Source: Symbiodinium natans
Taxonomy: Eukaryota > Sar > Dinophyceae > Suessiales > Symbiodiniaceae
Assembly: GCA_905221605.1 (NCBI GenBank)
Contig: CAJNDS010000279.1
Location: 62,001 to 126,000, forward strand
Length of the DNA: 64,000 nucleotides
Reading direction: 5' to 3'
A program made the translations under genes and the position numbers. The notes beneath the pieces were generated by a model, which saw only the letters and a list, made by a program, of their open reading frames with translations, searched no databases and was not told the origin of the DNA. Below, in pieces: positions 18,032 to 27,840 of the stretch (positions within the stretch are counted from its first letter, which is position 1; every line of letters starts with the position of its first letter).

Positions 18032-18657
18032 CATGTGTACAGAATCGCAGGAAATCAACAGGTTTCCGTTTCACTCGCATCTCCCGGTTATTTGAGTAAA
18101 ACGTGTCCGGGGGAGGGTAGCTCCTGCTTTCTTGACATGCTTTTGTGAGTTTTGAGCGGGTACTATGTGTGATTCTAGCATCTTATGTACACTGAACTCG
18201 GAACTGTGGGATTGATGAGGGGGGGGGGGGGGGCCAAGCGCCTCCTCACGGTGTGGTTGGTTTCAAACGACCCGCTAAACCCAAACCCAAAGAACCTTCT
18301 AAACCGAGGCTTCAGGCCAAGGGTCCATGCAAATTTCGGAAAAGTTTCCAGAAATAAGGGGGGGGGGGGGGGGGGGGTGGAGTAGTACCCTTTCTGGGGG
18401 TTCCTGCAACAAAGACTGTCTCACTTTGGTGGGCTAATAAGGGGTACCCCCTACCATATGAAATGCCCGTATTGCCTTCAGATTCCAAAAGTCTCTGCTT
18501 CAGCCTGGCCATGGCGTACCTGCAAGTTGAAGCAAGTGAGCCCCGCAGGATCTGGCTTGAATCGCTTCGCGAGGAGTTTGGTCTTCGTTTTAAATCTTTC
18601 TCACGGGCGTTTCACCTTTTGAAGTTGTCGCTTCTTCGGCGACCTTAGCCTGATGCC
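18032..18657. other. Spacer between copies A and B
   Basis: 3' flank of copy A, poly-G runs at 18219-18233 and 18359-18378, a GGGGTACCCC-containing segment at 18380-18465, then from about 18561 the 5' UTR of copy B (matches 15496 onwards). No separate gene supported. Confidence 0.5.
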
Positions 18658-21600
18658 ATGAGTTGCTGTGAGCGAGAGCAGTTCGATGCTCACGAAACAG
18701 CGAATCCTTGGTCTTCTTGGTGCCCAGTGACAGATCCGGAAGCCCAGTTCGATGAGGATCGCGGCAGGCAATCGCGCGGCTCCAGTGAGACCAATCAAGG
18801 TCTCAGCGGAATGCAGATCGCCAGGACCAGCTGGAGCTTCCCAGCCCTTAGATGATCTGGGATAGCCTGGGAGACTTACAGGGTTACCTGAACTTTGTGG
18901 GTCTTTCGGTATCTTTTGCTCAAGTGTACGGGTGGTAGAGGTCGTGGTCTGGAGTAGGCACTTCTTTGGAGACGTAAGAAAGGACCCAAGCTCGTTCCAT
19001 CACAGCGCAAGTGTGCATAAAGATTTAGGGTTTAGGGTTTAGGGTTTAGGGTTTAGGGTTTAGGGTTTAGGGTTTAGGGTTTAGGGTTTAGGGTTTAGGG
19101 TTTAGGGCCCTCTTGTGTGAACACCCACGAAACGCAGGACTTCGAGCCCAGATTCTCAAGGCACTTCGCTCGCTCTCGGGGATGGGCTCTCCCAGGCCCA
19201 GCACGAGCCTCCCCAAACCCTAAACCCTAAACCCTAAACCCTAAACCCTAAACCCTAAAACCTTAACCCTGAACCCGGAACCCTAAGCTCTGAACCCTAA
19301 ACCCTAAAACCCTCAACCCTAAACCCTTAAACCCTAAGCCCTGAACACCCTCAATTCCCAGGTCCGGAACCAGCCCAGCAAGCTGGCGACGCCCACGGAG
19401 ACGGCCGTCGACGAATGGATGCGCAGCGTCTCCCTGCGGAAGACATTGGCCCGGCCGCGTGCATTCTGGTTCGCCGACCCTTCTACCCGAAACTTCGGGG
19501 GGTAGTTGGGAATATGTTTTAATAAAAGAGTTTTATAATTATTATTAAGTACTCTACAGTAGTTACTCTACTTCCTGAGAAAGAGCTGAAGTTGACTATT
19601 GGGTTACTAGAATTCCTAAGAAGCAGCTAGGGGTTCCGAGTTCAGTATAGGACACTTAGGGATGCTTGGATGCTTGGGAAGAGTATGAATAATTGAGTAC
19701 TCTACAGTAGTTACTCTAATTTCTGAGAACCAGCTGAAGTTGAAGCTTTGTTAGGGGGTTCAAAAAGTTCAGTATAGGAAACCAGAAGCAGAAGGAGCAG
19801 CTGTACCAGGCCTCTGTGAGAACAAGCAGCATCGACAAGTTCATCTCACATACCTGGAAGACGAAGGGACAATGGAAATTCTTGTCCCTTCTGCTCCATT
19901 TCGGCTGGCCAATCGTGCTGACATGCTGGGCATGTGGAGTTGCGATCGCCTTCAGCCTTTGCATGTTGGATGTCCTACCTCTTTTTAATGTTTGGGAGGT
20001 CCACGCCCTTGGCTACGACGGCGTGATTCCTTCTGGTTGCTGGATCCAGCTGTTCGGCTTCCTCTCCGTCATTCTCGGATGCCTCATCTTTCCGCATGTG
20101 CCGCACGGGTCAGACCAGTGCTTTCTCGACTTCTCCTGTATCCATCAGACGGAGAGCACCAAGACGCTTACTTCGCCAATAGTGGAACTTGAAACTCTTT
20201 CGGCCTCCTTATTTCGTAGGAACGGTATACGGTTTAGGGTGTAGGGTTTAGGGTTCAGGGTTTAGGGTTTAGGGTTTAGGGATTAGGGGTTTGGGTTTAG
20301 GGTTTAGGGTTTAGGGTTGGTTCTTGGAGAAGACTTCAGGACGAAGCAAGGGATCATGTCGATCCCGGCCTTCCTGATGCGCTCCGCGGAACTGCGGGTG
20401 CTCTGGAGCACCCCACTCCTCTCCCGGCTGTGGCTTAGAAATAGCAAAGAAATTAACTCTTTCAACTTTGGCGGCGGGGGGGGGCTTCAGGCCATTTTGC
20501 ACCTGTTTGTCAGCTGCTTTTTGCGTTTTGTCCGAGTTCTGGGGAAGAGTACAGCTCCACCTTGTTTGTTTCCCCTGTTATTGCAGAAGTAAGGTGGTGT
20601 GTCTTCGAAATCGCAGCATATCGCAAGCTGAATCCCGAAGGCAAGATCGTCGTGGAGCAGCTGAACTTTGCCCCAGTTGTACCCTGTTTTCCCGCACCCC
20701 CGCCCCCCCCCCCCCCCCCCCGCCCTTTAGGGTTTAGGGTTTTTGTTGTTGTGGGAGTTTGCGGGGAGGGGGACGCCGGGGGGGGGGGGCTTCTGCTTAG
20801 TTTTTCAAGCAGCCTCTTAAAATCAAGGAGCACAATCGTTTTGTTGTAGTATGGCTACCGGGGCCATCAGTAAGGAACAACGAGCTCTCCGCATGCCTGC
20901 TGTTTTTGTGGTGGCAAGTGTCTTGCGCTGCCTTCTGGATTCTCCGGTCAGGGCCCGGGGGCGGCAGCCTCTGGGGCTTGCTACTCGTGCTGGTCATTTG
21001 TTTCAGTGTCCTGGTGCCGGCGGCCACGCACGCAATATGGAGGAATCACAAGAGTGCTGAGATTTTGAAGTCCGACTTGGCCAACTTCGATGTGACGAAG
21101 GTCTCTTGCAGCATTGACTTCGATCGAGACTGCACCTTGCTAGCCCGCTGGTACCCTTTTACCCTTTTTATCCGGTTCTGGGTTCCCTTCTAAAGTAACT
21201 AACCCAAAAACGGGTACCCTTGTTACATTATGGTTACTGGGCTACCAAGGCATTTACGAGGCCATCACCACCTGGTACGGCAGCCTCGAGGCCTTCTCCG
21301 CACATGTGCGAGGGCCCTTCAGCCAAGATGTTCTGGAGTTGATGCGCGCGAGCGGAAGCGTCTCCTCCCACTACGTCCTATTGCCCATCAGCCCCCTTGT
21401 GTGCCTCTCGATGGAAAATGTCCTGGCGCTCTGCAAAGCAGGCGCCCCGGCCATTAGCATCATCAGCTTCTTCTTCAACCACGTGATCTCCTTAGATTTG
21501 CTCTTTCTGCCAGCTATGGCCACTTTCTTCACGTGGAGAACGCAGAGGGGGCTTTGGCTTCGGAGTTGCAGGTGCAAACCGCTTGCGCTGGAAATCATTA

Positions 21601-21755
21601 TCCTTCAGATGTTTTGCATCATCACGTCAATTGCAGCAGTCTTTGTCGCGATCGTCGTCACGGCAATGAGCATAGAGCTGACGCTTGCCTGGAACCTCTC
21701 CGCGCTCCTTTTCGCGTGGTGCGTTCGGCGCTTCTGTTGGCGTCCATCTTCGTGA
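18658..21755 (+). CDS. Multi-pass membrane protein with TIR-like signature, tandem copy B
   Basis: Same gene as copy A with two extra introns. Supported pieces: first exon from ATG 18658 to 18850; second exon about 18939-19006; 19138-about 19209; about 19374-19504; 19782-20162; 20340-20429; 20594-20659; 20875-21131; 21250-21755 (stop TGA). Residues around the TIR-like motifs are kept: FISHTWKTKGQW, CFLDFSCIHQTE, LRVLWSTPLLSRLW. Extra introns are 20163-20339 (GA-AG) and 21132-21249 (GC-AG). The frame is intact after removing them (DCIYEAITTW against VCIHKAITTW in copy A), so this is probably a working gene. The donor of intron 2 is ambiguous: GTAAGA at 18973 or GCAAGT at 19007. Confidence 0.65.
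19024..19107. repeat. Twelve perfect TTTAGGG units inside a copy B intron
   Basis: 84 bp, exactly twelve units. Sequences on either side (AAGTGTGCA before, CTTGTGTG and CACCCACGAAACGCAG after) match the 42-nt intron of copy A, so the array is an insertion in a pre-existing intron. Confidence 0.9.
20163..20339 (+). other. Copy-B-specific intron carrying telomeric repeats (GA-AG)
   Basis: 177 nt. Telomeric TTTAGGG and variants occupy about 20229-20320, with unique flanks. GACG occurs at both edges and once at the uninterrupted site of copy A. Removal restores the reading frame EST-KTKQGIM exactly as in copy A. Confidence 0.75.
21132..21249 (+). mobile_element. Copy-B-specific TIR intron (introner element, GC-AG)
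   Basis: 118 nt beginning GCACCTTGCTAGCCC and ending GGGCTACCAAG. Ends are inverted repeats of the family seen at 2874-2984. GCA is repeated on both sides. Excision as GC-AG rebuilds the coding sequence of copy A at this site. Linear DNA has an in-frame stop here, so it must be removed for function. Confidence 0.8.
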
Positions 21756-21789
21756 CATGTGTGCAGAAACGCGGGGAACCTCCTGCTTC

Positions 21790-22194
21790 ACACTAAGCTC
21801 GCATCCCCTGTTTCACAGTTGCAAGCTCGCATCTCCCGTTTTATGAGTGAAAAGTGTCGCAGGGCAGGGAGGAGGGGCCGTCGACGTACAGGTGCAGCAA
21901 GCACATGAAAAAGGCTTTTCTGAACCACGGCCCTTTGTTAGGTGTCCGAGAATATACGAGCCATATCAAGCACCAGGGTTTAGGGTTTGAGCATGAAGCC
22001 CTAAGGGCCTAAACCTTAAGTTCAAGGACTTCAGGATATGGGGGGTCAAGGGGTCGGCCTTTGTGAGATTCTTGCGTGTTTTTTTCCCGTGTTTGGGAGT
22101 ACTTTTTGCAGAGGGTTTCAAGCGCCGGCACAGGACTTGTGAAGCATTTCTTTTTTGGCTTCGTGTAGGCGATCTCCACAAACCGTCTCGGGCA
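21790..22194. other. Spacer after copy B
   Basis: Contains 3' UTR-like sequence with two ATCTCCCGTTTTATGAGT-type segments also present after copy A, and one short degenerate telomeric patch near 21978. No gene supported. Confidence 0.4.
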
Positions 22195-24600
22195 ATGAGC
22201 TCCAGCTTCGTTGTTATCAAGTGCACAGAAGTATCCCTGACTCCTCCTTTTCAGGGATAGGATCCTTTATTGGACCCCCTTTGTTCCTAGGTAGCCTTGT
22301 TGTGCGTGTCGTCCCTCTTTAACCACCGCGCTTTGTTTCTGAGGCCGGGCGAAACATGGAGCAATGCACGACAGAACCTTGCGTTCTACGAACAACGTGG
22401 TGAGGTTGCTGGAGGCCGAAATTTAGGGCAGCGACACAGTGTTGCTAGGATGATTCGACCCGAAATCGGCAACTTTGCAGGTGCACACCCATGGTCCAAT
22501 CCGATGCCTACTTCAAACAGCAGACCTCCAAGCTCGAGCTCAGGAACTGTACGTAGCTGTTGCTTTCATACCAAAGTACTGTGATTCTGGGCTTGTCTCA
22601 ATTCCGGACCAAGGGTCGAGGGAGTTGAGGGTTGAAGTAGGGTTTAGGGTTTAGGGTTTAGGGTTTAGGGTTTAGGGTTTAGGGCTTAGGCCCTCAAACC
22701 ACATGGTGAAGGAAGACATGCTCTGCGTTTTTCCCTTTAAACGGGCTGGGGGAGGGGGGGGGAGAAGGGGCCTCATTCTACACTCCCTCGTATACTAAAC
22801 CCACCTAAACCCTAAACTCTAAACCCTAAGCCCTAAGCCCTAAACCCCAAACCCTAAACCCTAAACACCCTAAACACCCTAAACACCCTAAACACCCTAA
22901 ACACCCTAAACACCCTAAACACCCTAAACCCCCTAAACCCCCTAAACCCCCTAAACCCCCTAAACCCTAAACCCTAACTAAACCTGGGCAGGAGCAAGGA
23001 AAGGAGTCCGAGCCGGCAGAGCTCCTTGAGCTCCGCCCCCGCGATGCTGAAGTCTACCTTGCGGAAAGATACAAAACGACATCATGTAGCATGGGTTCAG
23101 GGTTCGGGGTTCAGGGTTCAGGGTTTAGGGTTTAGGGTTTAGGGTGTAGGATTTAGGGTTTAGGGCTTAGGGTTTACGATTGTTCCCCCACTTCAATAAC
23201 CTTAGTTAGGCCTAATGGTCCCTAAGTAACCTTGATTTTGGTTGAAACCTAGGGGGGGTAGTAGGGGGACGCATGAATATACTTGCAAACTCGGCATCTG
23301 GCTGCATCTCTTTGTTGCACGGGGGGCTGACAAAGAGACAGAGAGAGAGGCGCGTCCAGTTTGGCCCATTCTTACGCGATGGTTTAGGCTTTAGGGTTTC
23401 GGGTTTAGGGTTTAGGGTTTAGGGTCCGTGATAGAGCAAAGCAGACCGGCAGCTCCTACAGATCAGACACCCAAGACCAGAACGACCACCCGGCTTTTTG
23501 CTGCGGGCTCTTGTGGTAAAGAGGCCAGGAACTTTCCCCCTAAACTCTAAACAGCTTTCCCCCCAACCTCTGAACAACCCTGTGTCCTAAGCCCTAAACC
23601 CTAAACCGACAAACCGACCCAAGATGAAAGTGCACATCCACTCCACAGCAGAACAAGTGAAAGGGTTTAGGGTTTAGGGTTTAGGGTTTAGGGTTTAGGG
23701 TTTAGGGTTTAAAGTTTAGGGTTTAGGGTTTAGGGTTTAGGGTTTAGGGTTTAGGGTTTAGGGTTTAGGGTTTAGGGTTTAGGGCAGCTTCCAGGCTGCC
23801 AGGAGCCACTGACACTTGGGGACCTTCTTTGTTTTGCATACTTTGGGATGTTCCCTCTTATGCTAACAGTCCTTAATGATGATGTTTAGGGTTCAGGGTT
23901 TAGGGTTTAGGGTTTAGGGTTTAGGGTTTAGGGTTTAGGGTTGAATAGGGGGGGTACTAGAATCCCTATTCAGGACTGTACTAGGAAGGGTACGAGAATC
24001 CCGATTGAAGACTCTAATCGGGCGGCACTACGATTCCTAAGGACTGTAAATGGAGGGGTACTATAATCCCTACGAAGGACTGTACGAAGGGGGGGGGGGG
24101 GGGTACTAGATTCCCTATTGAGGACTCTCATCGGGGGTACTATAATCCTTTTAAGGACTATAATACGGGGTACTATACTCCCTATGAAGGACCAATGTCT
24201 ACTGTGCTCACGCGGGGGCTAGGCGAGCCTTCAGGAGAAGGAGTAGCCCAGAATATAGGGCCCTGAATACTTAGAATAGGGTTTTGGGGGTTATTCTAGT
24301 ATAGTTACAAAGTTAAAGAGACCATAGGGGAATATTATTTGTGCTTATTCCGACCCCTAAATTAGAGCCCCCCCCCCCCCCCCCCCCCGTCTAAGACTAC
24401 AGAGTCCGGCAAACCTAGCTCTGCATCTGCTGGCGCTGTATCCTGAAGCCCTGCAAGAAGGGTTGGGATTGAGGGTTTTTAGGGTTTACTGCAGCTGCTG
24501 CACTACAATGCGCCGAAAGAAGGATCTTGCAGATGTCAACTCACCTCCCCACCCCCGAGCGACCCAAGAAGCAGCAACTTAGCCACAGGACTCTGGTAAC
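22195..24600 (+). CDS. Unrecognised multi-exon gene, possibly ankyrin-like
   Basis: Begins ATG 22195 (MSSSFVVIKCTE), donor GTATCC at 22231, acceptor TTCCTAG, second exon 22291-22480 ending before GTGCAC. Later plus-strand blocks: 22985-23090 (KESEPAELLELRPRDAEVYL), 23423-23510, 23618-23660 (KMKVHIHSTAEQVK), 23785-23840 (GCQEPLTLGDLLCFAY), 24388-24455 (NLALHLLALYPEALQEG) and 24488-24590 (LQLLHYNAPKE). The LHLLALYPEAL and LQLLHYNAP pieces resemble the degenerate ankyrin repeats frequent in protist proteins, but only weakly. The gaps are telomeric arrays (22636-22690, 23098-23175, 23665-23785, 23885-23942). Joining of the exons is not proven; there may be more than one gene. Confidence 0.35.
22800..22985. 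repeat. Telomere-like array with CCCTAAACA variant units
   Basis: After CCCTAAA units there are about eight copies of a variant repeating CACCCTAAA, then CCCCCTAAA, then CCCTAAA. The ordered variant blocks suggest copying of a local template or unequal exchange rather than random decay. Confidence 0.85.
23850..24200. repeat. Cluster of GGGTACTATAATCCCTA-type repeats beside one TIR end
   Basis: At 23850 one end of the TTTGGGATGTTCCC inverted-repeat family is followed by a telomeric array, then about seven degenerate 35-40-bp units, each with a GGGTAC-TA-AATCCCTA core and a GAGGACTGTA-like tail. A poly-G run is at 24088-24102. No coding frame. Confidence 0.7.
24200..24386. other. Non-coding segment with poly-C run
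   Basis: Poly-C at 24370-24388 and no credible frame. Confidence 0.4.
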
Positions 24601-24984
24601 AGAGGTAGGTTTGAACATATTTTTTGATCCAGAACATTCACCTTAATCCCCACATCGTCCGTATAAAGCCATTAAAAGTTCAATGTTTTCTAGGCCCCAC
24701 ACCGACCCCAGTCAAGCCCCTAAACCCTAGAAACTCCGAAATCAATTCTTCGCACTTAGAGGCAAAATAAGGTTTAGGGTTTAGGGGTTAGGGTTAGGTT
24801 TAGGGCAGTTTTTGGAGTTGCAGTAAGTCCACTGCAGACTTGGGGACCTTCGACTAAAGCACGTAAACCCCAACCCTAAAAACCCCTAGCGGCGAATCTG
24901 GGGTGCCATTGCTAAGTTGCAAGATGATCGTGACCCGAAGCTCCAAACCCTAAACTGGCCCGAAACCCTAAGCCCTAAGCACTT

Positions 24985-25770
24985 GTCAAGCCCAGCGTGG
25001 TGTTCTTTCAGCCCTTGTAACCTTGCAGATGAGCCATGACTGGCATGTGTCGTGAAGCTGCTCTCGCCCTCCGAAGGCCATTTGCTCCGCATGAGCAAGA
25101 CGTGTAGTGAGCAGCCTGATAGGCAACATCACAAAGCAAGGCACGGCATCATCAGATACACCAACATCTCTAAACCCTGTAAACACTAAACCTTTAACCC
25201 TAAACCGTCAAAGCCCTAAATCATCTTAAGATTCCGAGAGCTGGGCTTGTGAAGTCTGTGCGGGTGGCACGGCAGAAAGATGCCGGGTCTGGACGATGGC
25301 ATCCATGGTCTTCCACTCCTGGAAGCACTCTTGAGAAAGAAGGCTGACTACTAAGCTCATCATTGCTGTGCTACTACCAGTGCTACTACGATGATACTTA
25401 GCATGTTGTTATCATGAGGATGCTGAAACCTTGCCATGATTAGGCATACTATGAGTACTGACTTCCTGCAACCGCTACGACTGGTTTGACTGACGTGGTC
25501 AAGGGAGAGAGTTCGGATTCGCACCTTGACCTTGTGTTGAGAGGCGTTGCAATCAGTCGTGGGTGTTTAGGGTTTAGGGTTTAGGGTTTAGGGTGAACAT
25601 GTAAGACCCTGCCCCAGGCTCGGCAAGTGCCTGGCATCGGCCGAGTGGTATGGATCCACAGATACGTGCAGCATCTCCCGGCATCCCCACAGGATGTCGC
25701 GGAATCTGAGCTGAGAGTTTTCTCCGGCATCCCCGACACTTCCCATTGCTGGCATCCCATTTGCTGCCAT
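24985..25770 (-). CDS. Unrecognised minus-strand multi-exon gene
   Basis: First exon from ATG at 25770 down to about 25600 (MAANGMPAMGSVGDAGE, then LRFRDILWGCREML). A further block at 25345-25226 reads ECFQEWKTMDAIVQTRHLSA and ends in TAA at 25226-25228. A third block, 25180-24990, reads VPCFVMLPIRLLTTRLAHAE and LICK before GT. A telomeric array at 25566-25594 lies in the first gap. The TAA in the middle block may be read or spliced past, so these may be one gene or two. No domain recognised. Confidence 0.4.
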
Positions 25771-26052
25771 GGCTTATGTGCAAGTTTCGCAGATCCCCGC
25801 CTCAGGGTGTCTGATAATCAGGAAAGGACCTGTCTTTTCAGAGTCTTGTCTGTCAGAGGCCGTGCCTTCCGAAGCATGAGGAGGTTGCGGATGCGTGTAG
25901 GAACTTGACCTCAAGGCCCCTCAAGGCCCTCTATGGCTGAGATCACAGTTGGTAGCTGCACCCTTCACCGTTCCCTAGCCACTGTGTGGTCGGCTGCCAG
26001 AGACAAGCGTGGAGCTTCCTTGCAGACGTTGCCTGGCGAGCCTTTGATTTCT

Positions 26053-26860
26053 TTAGACTGCGGAATCCTTAAGCTGAAAAGTTTCCAAAGCAGGCTTCTC
26101 AGCGTCCCTGGGATGCTTGGCAACCCAGCGCTGCATATTCATATTGGTTGCCGGTCCAAAGTCGCAGCTTTCGGGAGGACGTCTGGGTCTCAGGACTCTT
26201 GTGAGTAAAAGCCCTTGGGTCAGAGCACTGGTGAGTTCCTTTACGGAAGGACGTTTTCGTAGGATGCCAGCACAGAATCAAGACTCGCCTTTGCGAGCAC
26301 CATGCGAACTCTGGACTTCTGAGCTGGGCGTCAGCCAAGGATTGTCATCGTCACAGAATCTTGTTTTCACTTTTTTTTCGGGGTCCCCTTCTTGGGTCTA
26401 TCAAGGAGTCCGGGAAAAGGAGGGGAACCCCTGTTATACCTGTCAGAAGGATCATTCTCTCCATGCCTTCGATAGCAGGTTCCCTCAACCTTCTAAGCCC
26501 TACTTAGGATACAGGGTTCATGGACTCGCAGCCGGATTAGCTGTTGCATTTCTTGAGGCCTCTTCAGTGGCCTCCTGCCAAAAAGGTTCCGAAACAGAAG
26601 CTCCGGGTGGCGATGACGGTGTCGTAGAGTCACTCTGGGCTCAGGACAAACACTCTCAGACTCCCAAGAACTCCAACGGTCCAGGGTTTAGGGTTTAGGG
26701 TTTAGGGTTTAATTTAGGGTTTAGGGTAAACCCTAAAATCCACATCACTGGGATAAAGCGTGTTGGGATCCACTGGCCGCAGGTTGCCTGTGCTGGGCTC
26801 TCCCTCCTTGGACTTCGAAGTCGCCGCAAGCGGCACGCTGGACCTGGGGTGCTTTTGAAA
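26053..26860 (-). CDS. Unrecognised minus-strand gene, Ser/Pro/Ala-rich with conserved-looking C-terminus
   Basis: Minus-strand exons: about 26855-26735 (SKEGEPSTGNLRPVDPNTLY), 26632-26525 (ASVSEPFWQEATEEASRN), 26320-26256 (acceptor GCCCAG; RMVLAKASLDSVLASYENVL; donor GTAAAG), and about 26185-26053 (NMNMQRWVAKHPRDAEKP, stop TAA). Acceptors and donors agree with the frames. Telomeric repeats lie in the first gap (26684-26727). The plus strand is also partly open here, but composition and splice signals favour the minus strand. No function assigned. Confidence 0.45.
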
Positions 26861-26977
26861 GGCCCTCAACCCTAAACCCTAAACCTCTAAACCCTAAACC
26901 CCTAAACCCCTGAACCCTAAACCCCCCTATACAGGAACCCTAAAGGCCCCCCTACAAAGGACAGACCATCACCCCTT

Positions 26978-27723
26978 CGCGGGGGTTCGCTAGGCATGAC
27001 AATGCCTAACGCCTCCCCAGATGCATAACGCACTCCCAAGCACAACCCACCATGCCGGACGTTCTTCGCCTGGAGGGTTCATGTTCGGCTTCTCTGAAAC
27101 GTGCCCTCGATGCCGGTACTGGGGCCATGCACTAAGGCGTGCCGCCCAACAGCAGGCGCAACAAAACCCGCGTGCCCTTCGATGTCTTTAGAATTGGGAG
27201 ACTCACTCAACTTAGGGCTTGTTGTGGGGCGCCGAAAACACGTGCCCTTCCTATCTGACTCGTTCGCCAATTTGTGTCGCAGCAAGTTGGATGCACAAAC
27301 GAAGGAGTGAAGGGTCATGTGTGCTTGCGCCGTCGTGCCTTCGGAGCCCTGGGAGGCCGCGTTGAGAGGTGCAGGTTGGACACGCGGAGGCCAGATTTGA
27401 AGGTTGGTGCGGCGGTGCGGTTGCTGAAACAGATTCGTGGAAGAGGGTCTCGGTCGCACTGATCGCCGCGGATCGAGTCCATCCCTCCGCAGAACGCTCG
27501 AGACTTAGTAAACAGTCCCCACCCGCCTGCATTGGCGGGACTTCCGTGGCCCAGGCCACAGGCACATGCAGGCACGCACAAAGCTTCGCATTCCCGACTG
27601 CTTGCCTCGAACCTGGGTGCGCTTGGGGTTTGACATTCAGTGTTGTGCCTTTTGTCACATGGAGTGCCTTGTTAGAATGCCGCGCGCCAAGGCAGTGTTC
27701 TGCCTTCTCACACTTGTGCCTGA
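26978..27723. repeat. Direct duplication, unit 1 (partner 27969-28742)
   Basis: About 750 bp nearly identical to 27969-28742 (shift 991 to 1017 bp). Unit 1 lacks a 32-bp block present at about 28085-28116 and differs at few other positions, so the duplication is recent. The missing block breaks the frame that reads MFGFSEIGFQKPEH in unit 2, so unit 1 is probably a non-functional partial copy. Confidence 0.9.
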
Positions 27724-27840
27724 ACACCCCTCCCAAGTATCCTGAAAACAGTCGACCCCAGCTCCGGGGTAGTGTTAGGCATTCCCGCGCCCAGAAAACC
27801 CGCCCAACATCCCTCCCCGTCGCTAGTAGGTGTAGGAGGG

